Below, piece by piece: positions 55,446-64,000 of a DNA stretch of 64,000 bases. The stretch is from the NCBI RefSeq assembly GCF_963259705.1, contig NC_081844.1, positions 37,761,341-37,825,340 of the forward strand. The letters run 5' to 3'. The position numbers and the translations under genes are program-made. The DNA comes from Myotis daubentonii (Eukaryota > Chordata > Mammalia > Chiroptera > Vespertilionidae). Numbering within the stretch: position 1 is the stretch's first letter; each line of letters begins with the position of its first letter. Below the pieces are notes generated by a model. It searched no databases. It had not been told where the DNA came from and worked only from the letters and a program-made list of their open reading frames with translations.

Positions 55446-57170
55446 CGTGTGAAGGCATCATTTCCCAGCGGCAGTGGCAGGCAGAGGTGCAGACAGGATG
55501 GCGAGGTGTCTGGAGAGTCACCCGGGTAGGTGGTGCTGGAAGCTCCAAAGGCGCCTGCTGAGTTTGCTGAAATCGAGGTGGTTTCAGGTGCGTTCTGTGA
55601 GTCATCTCTTCTAGCAGACACTTCCCTGACTCTTCCAATCCTTCCGTAAACCCCCAGTCCCCTGGAGCAGGTCCTCCCCCTGCTACAATGCTGAAAACGG
55701 TGCAGGTGGGGCAGGGTTAAGAGGTTTTGTCCTGCGATGCCCCAAACAGGGCACCCCTTCCAGGCGAGGCTCGCAGGGCAGTGGGTGGCGTCCCTCGGGT
55801 GCCGGCCAGCGGACCTGGAGGTGAGTCTCTGGGAGACTTAACCTTGGGAATCTGGATGCCCTTTGGAAAGTTGTCCTTCCTCAGTTGTCCTTCAGTTGCC
55901 CCTGCGAGGAGAAGGGGTAGGAAGAAGGGCCCTCGGGGGGGCTCCCTGTCTGACAAAATGGTGTAGGAAATCCACACAGTCCTGCAAAGCGGAACCACGC
56001 CTTTGGGGTTTAGTCCCCAGGGAATGTGCTCACCCTCCTGATGCCCGTCCCTGCTGGTCGGGGACGTGTCCGCAGAGAGCTTATCTCCTCGCAGGGAGCC
56101 GTGGGCGACTGCTTTCCAGAGCCCTCAAGCGTTTGAGGTTTCTCTTCCTGAATCAGTTTCCTTTGCAGCCCGCCTAGCTGTCTCCATCGCTGTTTGCTTT
56201 GAGCCTGTGAACAGGGTATTTAAAAATAGCCAAGCCCGAAAGCTTCCGTGGGCCTGAGCGGTTCTGTCAGATAGGGCCTGCGGCCCTGCGAGGCCTGTTT
56301 GTGTTGGCAGGGCCCCTTCGCCGCACCATGGTCTCTCTCCCCCGCCCGGCCGCCCGCCACAGCCTTCTTCCCCAGGCGGCGGCAAGACCACAGGCTTTGG
56401 GCGCTGACATAGAGAGTCAGGAAGGGCCGGACATCTTCCCCTGCTGGGAAGCCCAAGGGAATGATGTCAGTGGACTTCAAAACCCCCTTTTTAAATAAAG
56501 TTGATAAGATCTATGGGAGGCTCTGGGAGCCACTGTTTTGACTGGTCACCAGTATGTGAGGCACACACTTAGGTCATGGGGCAGCTATGCAGCATCAGGC
56601 TGTGTCTGTGAAATAGGAAGCTGCTCCCTCCCGGATATGTCACCTCCATCCCCCCATATTCTGATCATCACCTCCCCCTTCCATTCAGTGTCCTTTTCTC
56701 CACCAGTACCCTCACCCAGCAATGCCCAGATGGCCCTGTGACCTCCAGCCAGGGCCCCTCCCTCCACTCCAGCCCTGTCGTCACCCCCGTTCCCATGTCC
56801 CCTCTTCCCTCCTCACTCGGCTTGGATTCCTTGGTCCAACACTGCGATGGCTCCTTTGCAAAAACAGTTCAAAGTTTGCCTTCCCCGTCCTGGCGCGTCC
56901 CTGCCTGGCACATCCCCTCTGCGTCCGCCTGGTCTGCGTCTGCACTGGGACAGCTAAGCATGGCTGAGAGAACTCACTCACCCACACCCCCGGGCTCGGC
57001 TTCACACAGAGGACCACGAGCCTCAAATGGGCAGCCCACACCGGAGGAGGAGGATCCCCTTATGCTTCTCTAAGAAATTAACGTATTCATTTTCTGAGAT
57101 AATTATTTCAAACTTCTTTCTCCTCAAGCCTCTGACATTCCATCTGCTCCAAGTCGCTTTCCCATTTCAC
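55446..57170. other. GC-rich intergenic block
   Basis: No gene recognised. A perfect donor-like GGAG|GTGAGTC after 55819 could belong to a non-coding transcript, but nothing else supports an exon. Confidence 0.4.
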
Positions 57171-57194
57171 AGAGAACATAAGAAGGATCCAATG

Positions 57195-57362
57195 CACAGA
57201 TGAGGCCCTGCATATATGGGATGGTGAGGGCTTGTGGTGGGGGCAGGCTGGGGGGTCAATGGGGGGGGGGAGAAGAGGGACATATGTAACACTTTCAACA
57301 ATAAATAATTATTTAAATAAATAAAAAAAATTAAAAAAAAAGAATTAACAACAACAATAAAA
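57195..57362 (+). mobile_element. Short L1 3' stub
   Basis: 'gggacatatgtaacactttc', 'aacaataaataattatttaa' and A-rich tail; AAGAAGGATCCA at 57180 and 57363. Confidence 0.85.
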
Positions 57363-57542
57363 AAGAAGGATCCAGTGGGGCTCTCCTCCTCTTCCCAGCA
57401 GAGGTTTCCCTAGTCCAAGCATCTGCACCCAGGCCCTGCCTTCCCTCCTGCTACAGCAGAAGCATCCTTGCTCCTCCCCGGCTCAACCTTCCACTCATAC
57501 TCCATCGCCTGCCTTCTCTGCTCCTTAAGGACGTCACTGCTG

Positions 57543-57819
57543 GTTGCCAGAGGGGAGGAGCTTGGGGAATGGGTGAAGAGGTGAAGGGATTAAGAAGTAC
57601 AGATTGGCAGTTACGAAACAGTCATGGGGATGTGACCATAGGGAATACAGTCAATGACGTTGTGATAACTCTCTGTGGTGCCATGGGGGTGCGGAAATAT
57701 CAAGGGGAACACTTTGTAAAAGCATAGGACTATCTAACCTCTATGTTGTATACCTGAAACTAATACAAAATAATATGGACTGTAAACTGTAATTGAAAAA
57801 TAAGCTTAAAGAAAAAAGA
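57543..57819 (+). mobile_element. L1MA-like 3' fragment
   Basis: 'ggttgccagaggggaggagc', 'gaatacagtcaatgacgttg', 'tgtatacctgaaactaatac'. ACKTCACTGCTG flanks it. Confidence 0.85.
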
Positions 57820-58059
57820 ACTTCACTGCTGTAATTACCTTCTCTCCTGTGCACCATCAATTTCTCCCTCTCCGACCGATTATTCCCACTGACAGATCTC
57901 AGATGCCAACACTCTCATTGCACACTTTTATTGTTATGCATTGTTAATAAACAATGGTACTATTTTAGACATTTATTTGATTATAGATTGCTACAAAAGA
58001 ACAACCCAAAAATCGTTGTCCTGGCTGTGTGTCTTTGCCCAGCTCCTAGCCTCTGCTCC

Positions 58060-59285
58060 TTGTGTAGCAAACTGCCTCGAAACACTGTCTCTCTTCTCGG
58101 CCCCCACTTCTTCCTCTCCCATGTTCTCCTCAACCCACACAACTGGACTTCGTGCTTACCCCTGCACTGAAATGCCTATCACACCGTAATAAATGGCTAA
58201 AGATCTCCATCTTGCTGAAACCTCTGTTTATCTGTCCAATTCTTCCTCAATTTCTCAGCAGCATTTGATATTGATGACACTGTCCTACTTGAAACATCAT
58301 CTTCTTTAAGGCCCATTTCAGTTTCCTTCTCCTTGGTGAGGTGTTGTCAGCCTCCAGCTCCTCCTCCTCCATCAGGACTCCAGGAAGGGCCCGAGGTGCT
58401 GTTCTCAGCCCCCCTTTTCCTATGTCTACATTCTCTCTTTAGAGTTCATCCAAGTAGGGTGCTTCTAATAGTATCCAGACATCCAAGTCAGATTCCCAAA
58501 TGTTTGTCTCCAACGTTGGCCTTCCCCTGAAGTCCAAGTCCTTATATCACCACCTGCTCCCTCTCCGCTTGTATAGCGACATTTCAATATAACGCGACTG
58601 AAACAGAACTATCCATGCCGCCCATCTACCCATAGTCACGGTCCCCTCAAACTTTCCCCATCTCAGTAAATGGCCAGAGGGCTGTCGTTAATTCCTCTGT
58701 TTCCTTCACATTCCATACCAAGCTAGCAGTGTGTCCTGGTGGCTTTACCCCCAAAGCATGTCCCCAAGTAAATCCCGAATGAGACCACCTGTCACCCCCT
58801 CCACAGCTGCTCTCTGAGTCCCTGTCACCATCATGGCCACTGTAACCGCCTCCTAATTCTTCTTCTGGACTCCACCTCTGCCCCACTCCCCTTACGTTCT
58901 GCGTAGATCTTGCTAACATTTAAATCAGATCGTATAGCACCTCCCCGCTCAAAAACCTCAAACCACTTGCACAACCCAAATAAAACCCTGACTCCTCACT
59001 CAGAACACGAGGCAGATGTGTTCTGCCAGTCATGGCTGCTCACCTCCCAGCACAGCCTGTACCCCAGCTGTACCGCAGACCATGCTCCTTCCTGCCTCAG
59101 GGTCCGGCTCCCTGTTTTCTACCCAGAACCCTCTCTCTTCACCTTTGCATGGTGGCCTTTGCAGCTGAAACAGCACCCTCTCAGCAAAGCCTTTCCTGAC
59201 CACGTGGGAAACGCAGCCCCTCCCACATTGTCATCACATTTTATCTTCTCTGTGGCACTTAAAAATTGCTTAATTTATTTGGAGG
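58060..59285 (+). mobile_element. Long L2 LINE remnant
   Basis: It follows the L2 coding region in order: 'tcagcagcatttgatattga', 'ctgaaacagaactatccatg', 'ccccatctcagtaaatggcc', 'gtaaccgcctcctaattctt', 'cagcaaagcctttcctgacc'. A 183-codon frame over its 3' part is incidental. Confidence 0.8.
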
Positions 59286-59689
59286 CCAAATTAGAGGTGA
59301 AAAAGGTGCACGTGTGGTCCCATCTGGAGGGGTGGAAAGGCCCAATGGCTTCTGAGTGCCCTCTGACCACATGGCCAATGGTGATGCCGGGTTTCCAAGC
59401 GCCCATGCTGCCCCTCAGCTCACAACCCATCCTGTGCGCTCTTTGCGGGAAACAGATGTAGTCACCCATGTTGTAGGCAGGGGATCAATCTCAGGGGACT
59501 GCAGATAGCTTCTTTTGGGCTGTTCTTTCCACAAAATGGGATTACTAACACCTGTTCGGACCCTCTGACGTAGCCCTCTCCTGAGACCCCTGAGATAGGG
59601 AGTGGTTCAAACATGCCTCCCCTTGCCCACTCCATCCTTTGGAAGGTTTCTCCAAGGCCTGTGGACCACCTGTGCCAGTCTCTTGGGGC

Positions 59690-59845
59690 GTTTGTTGAAA
59701 ACAGGTTCCTAGGCCCCATTCTTGGAGCTCCCATCCCTGCGGAGGAGCCCAGGAATTTCCCTGGGAATATGCATTTGCAACGGGTGCTCTGGGAGATCCT
59801 CATGCACGCTTAATTTTGAGGACTGCTGCTTTAAGAGGTTGAAAA
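59690..59845 (+). mobile_element. MER5-like fragment
   Basis: 'gttgaaaacaggttcctagg', 'ccaggaatttccctgggaat', 'ttaattttgaggactgctgc'. Confidence 0.6.
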
Positions 59846-60204
59846 AGTTAAAGGCACAGTTCTCTGAGCATGGCAAAGCTAAGCTCCACACTTCAAAGAT
59901 GGAACTGTGATTTGAAATGCATGTCCTGTGGTTGCATGTTCAGGCATTGTTATAATCTGACCCAGTTACTCTGAATTCAATCAGAGTCACCTCTGGAAGG
60001 GACCACTGTGTGAGGGCGTGGTGCTAGCCTTGGTGAAATTCAGGATAATGACTGCATCTCCTAATTTCACCCCTTGAGCTCACTTAGCCCACACTGGGAA
60101 GCTCTTGGCTGCAACCACCAAGAAGCAGCCCCTTGGGGGAAGGCACCATAGAGGAAAAGAGGGATTATAGTGAATCTTTTTCTCCATTCAATGGCTGATT
60201 GTTC

Positions 60205-60404
60205 AAATCTTTCTCTTCTTCTTCTTCTTCTTCTTCTTCTTCTTCTTCTTCTTCTTCTTCTTCTTCTTCTTCTTCTTCTTCTTCCTTCTTCCTCCTCCTC
60301 CTCCACCTCCTTCTCCTCCTCCTCCTCCTTCTTCTTCTTCTTCTTCTTCTTCTTCTTCTTCTTCTTCTTCTTCTTCTTCTTCTTCTTCTTCTTCTTCTTC
60401 TTCT

Positions 60405-60450
<46 letters not shown>
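60205..60450. repeat. (TTC)n/(TCC)n/(TC)n polypyrimidine tract
   Basis: Nearly 250 bp of uninterrupted pyrimidines: TTC repeats, a TCC-rich centre, more TTC, then (TC)n. Open frames of poly-Leu, poly-Ser or poly-Glu come from it and are not genes. Confidence 0.97.
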
Positions 60451-60454
<4 letters not shown>

Positions 60455-61758
60455 AGTTAAGTGTTCGACCCTATCCTTTAACAGAAACAATATACATCTT
60501 CTTTTGAAATATTTTTATTTCACTTTTTTCTAACAGCAATATAGAAACAAATAATTGTAAAAAATAAAATTATAAATTGTCCATCAATTATGTAATAGCA
60601 CTTGGTATTGCTACAAGGAGGAGGCCTGGGCTGGGTCAGGCCGTCTCAAGCCTGCCCAGGCTCTCCAGGCCTCTGTGATCACTGCTGAGCCCATGAAGGC
60701 ATCAGATGTTACCACACACAAAGTGTCAATGGAGACTTCGAGTTTACACCCAGGGGTCCTTGGGGGTGGCAAGGAGATGGGTAGATAATGAGTAAAACTG
60801 CAAACAGTATTGTATACACATGGTAAGCGAGAAGGTTGCTCTGGGGAGCTGGCATCTATGGACCCACACGAGGCAGGGACTTCACAAAGCTGAATGGACT
60901 TGGTTAGTTATTTGAGTTCACTGTGTAAGTAAGGGAAGTCACAGACACTGGACAACAAGAAAACACACCAGTCTTTTCCCCTCCACCTCTCTTCTCTGAT
61001 CCTCTCTTCTTCCTCCTTCCTTATCCCCAAATATTAAGTTCTCTTGGGATGAACTAAACAAAATAGCTGAAATAACTAACCTATCCAAAAAAGTGTGTCT
61101 TGAGCGTAGTTTCCTCTCCTGAAACAACAAAAAAAGTAGGCTGAGCAACTAAATTGCCCAGTTGATTCCGATTCAATTGAGTTGACGAAATTCAACTACA
61201 TCCTTCACCTTCAGTTGATTCCAGCTTTCTCAGTTACTGTGATGACTGATTTCTAGAAAGAAAAAAAATCAGTTTGGCTCTTGTTTTTTTAGAATATGGA
61301 ATGAGCTCTCCTGTGTGAGTAGGTGTATGTGTGTGTCTCCGGAGGGTGTGTGGTGGGTGTGCGTAGGCCCCCCTGACACCCATGACCTCATCTGGGAGAA
61401 GCCTGGCAGGAAGGCCTCTGCAGGACTTGGCAGTGCTTGGACGTATTCCTGGGGAGAGGTTATCACTGAGTGGAGAAAATCTCCCCCGTTTCCGGCCTGG
61501 GGGAGGGGGAGGGGTGGGTGGCGTTCCTCCAAGGTCGCCATAGACCAGTCCTCTGAGCTTCAGACTTTTGTCACTGCTCAGAGTTGGGCCAAAACAAATC
61601 CAGCTATGTGGTCACAACTTCTCTGAAGGAAGCATGAACCCTCTGGCTCTTTGAAATCACAAGACCAACCTTCTTTTCTGTCCAACTAGGGACCATTCAT
61701 TGGCATCTTCCTACTCCTGGCCACAAAAGAAAAGCAACCTTTTCCTAACATGGGTCCT

Positions 61759-61800
<42 letters not shown>

Positions 61801-61807
61801 CGTGTGT
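61759..61807. repeat. (TG)n(CG)n microsatellite
   Basis: TG repeat passing into five or so CG steps, then TG again: alternating purine-pyrimidine sequence. Confidence 0.95.
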
Positions 61808-62099
61808 CCCAATGAGATTATACAGGAAGACAAAACATGAACATCAGGGCAGCAGGACATCTTACTTCGACTATGGATTTGTGATTGGTAATATGTGTTC
61901 TGTGGGTCTGCTGTCCAGACATTGCTCTGAGTTTGACCCAAAGATTCTGAATTGCACAGTGGGAGGTGCACGTGAGGGCTGAGTGAGGTGGAGAGTAGAG
62001 GGGTTGGCAGTTTGTAGGTTTGGCAAAGCATTTAGGACCATCTTTGGAGTTCAAGTTCATTGATACATTATCTGTCTAGGCATTATCGATAATGATTTA

Positions 62100-62225
62100 A
62101 CACATCAATGTGGTATAGCCACTCATGAGCTGCGTCACCTGAGGGAAGTCATTTTCTCCTTCCCTGGCTTCACTTTACTACTTTGTGAATGAGAGGCCTC
62201 GATTAGGTGGCATCCAAGGTTAAAA
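62100..62225 (+). mobile_element. MIR-like fragment
   Basis: 'gctgcgtcacctgagggaag' and 'ctttactactttgtgaatga' in MIR order. Confidence 0.5.
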
Positions 62226-63360
62226 ATTCCCGCCTGCCGGAGGAAAACCTGACACATGGTACTCTACCGGGCTAACTTTCCTAACCTGTTCAGGTCTCAG
62301 TCCTCACCTTTGCGATCCTCATGCAAAAACCCTGAACCTCTGTATTTGACCTACCTAACTGGCTTTGCCATTTGGACAAAAATCAAACAGTTATTAACAG
62401 GTTAGTGACAGATTAGTAACAGTCTGATTCCATTAAAATTAGTCATTTAAGTCAGGCACAGAATCTCAGAGGAGCTCAGGGTGAGCGTCTGGGCTCCCTC
62501 CAGTTTCTCTGGGTGGGCAAGGTGACGTAGGTGACACTGGCAGAACCCACCAGGAGGCCATTGCTGGGCCCAGGGAAAATTCAGTTATGGGAAATCCATG
62601 GACAGACCTGCCTGGTTCCGTCACCAGTGGTCTCCTAGGCACTCCCCCAGGGTATGGCGTGATGGCAAAGGGACTCTTTGGAAGTTGGCACTTGTACAAG
62701 TGGCCAGGCAGGCAACAGAGGGCATCTATGCTTGCTCCAGCCAAGCTAGACTGGTGTGTCCCAGCACCCGCTGGGTACAATTTACATTGTATTCTTTTGG
62801 TTTTCCTTTCCTGGTGGGTCCCTGTCGGGGTTTCTGAGTCACCCACTTAGGGTGAATTCGAGCCAGTACTTAGAGGACAGCCACAGCAAGATGGGCACAT
62901 CTGATATGTCTAATCACCTCTGCCTGGGGGCTCCATGCCCGTGGGGAAGCCTTCTGTAATAATCACTGTTTTGCCCACCTCCTCCACCCCCACTTGGGGA
63001 TCCCAGTTCTCATAGCACCAGTGATTCCAGGAAGCAGGAACATGGATCACTGAGGGGAGGACTGAGAGGTGTCATGCTGGAAACCCAAGTCTCATTGAAC
63101 ATAGGGATGGAGTGGCCCTTCTGCAGGACTCTTTGGGTATTAAGTGAGAGCCAGTCATGGGGATGCTGGGTTCCAAAGCTGGGGCCCCAGGGAGATGCCC
63201 TGCGGACAGGCCCTGGGGTCCACGGTTCACCAGTCTCAGGGAAGCTGTGCCTCTGGGGAGACCTACTTGAGGTATCTCAGCCTCACTTCCCTTCTCCCCA
63301 CGCCTCCTCTCCGCTTCCCAAACCCTCTGTGCTGGCTCCTCTGCCCTGTTGTAGGGCTGC

Positions 63361-64000
<640 letters not shown>

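Larger units (their letters stand above)
60514..63360 (-). other. FAM167A: Putative FAM167A 3' UTR
   Basis: On the minus strand the only AATAAA I found between the stop codon and 60.5 kb is at 60519-60514, which gives a 3' UTR of about 2.8 kb. The interval contains a (TG)n/(CG)n microsatellite and a MIR-like fragment and no convincing coding frame. The end is inferred. Confidence 0.4.

Noticed and set aside
55749..55819. Exon ending at a perfect GTGAGT donor
   Set aside because: The acceptor is weak, and there is no coding signature or partner exon.
58910..59461. 183-codon plus-strand frame
   Set aside because: It covers the 3' part of an L2 remnant in a frame unrelated to the L2 protein.
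60170..60507. Frames coding poly-Leu, poly-Ser or poly-Glu/Lys
   Set aside because: They are translations of the TTC/TC simple repeat.

Overview
The window is vertebrate nuclear DNA from a bat, most likely a vespertilionid. Three things point there: about 33 tRNA-headed Ves-type SINEs, five HeliBat-like Helitron copies or fragments, and bat-style hAT and Tc1 nonautonomous elements. The gene content fits a block I recall from human 8p23.1, MTMR9 > TDH > < FAM167A. This assignment comes from reading the sequence alone; no database search was run.

The protein-coding content is small. TDH (mitochondrial L-threonine 3-dehydrogenase) is on the plus strand, with eight coding exons between 20497 and 29900. 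Spliced, they give an uninterrupted 373-codon frame with consensus splice sites, a Rossmann glycine motif and the catalytic Tyr195/Lys199 pair. A CpG-rich block at about 9.6-10.7 kb is its likely promoter. The last coding exon of FAM167A is on the minus strand (63361-63624); its other exons lie beyond the right edge. The first ~1.85 kb is AT-rich, has poly(A) signals and no long frame, and by position may be the MTMR9 3' UTR. A 54-codon frame at 41151 with a CX9C motif is an unrecognised candidate.

Layout: 0-2 kb possible MTMR9 3' UTR; 2.6-5.95 kb an old HAL1/L1 block interrupted by at least eight younger insertions, including a U6 retrocopy; 6.8-7.3 kb an LTR; 8.6-9.2 kb a broken Tc1-like transposase; 9.6-10.7 kb CpG island; 12-16 kb a large broken hAT; 18.1-20.4 kb a three-layer nest of L1, L1 and Ves at one target site; 20.5-30.0 kb TDH; 30.8-31.8 kb two Helitron pieces in the same orientation that may form one composite; 34.7-35.0 kb a Tc1-type MITE whose terminal repeat runs into a TG microsatellite; 37.2-37.6 kb a complete Helitron; 47.0-47.6 kb a class-II ERV solo LTR with a 6-bp duplication; 58.1-59.3 kb a long L2 remnant; 60.2-60.45 kb a (TTC)n/(TC)n tract; 60.5-63.4 kb likely FAM167A 3' UTR.

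Recognisable Ves SINEs are frequent from 2.8 to 45.7 kb and absent from the last 18 kb. That last part is more GC-rich and keeps mostly ancient MIR, L2, MER5 and MLT fragments. Repeat family names are from memory of consensus sequences and should be read as family-level calls.
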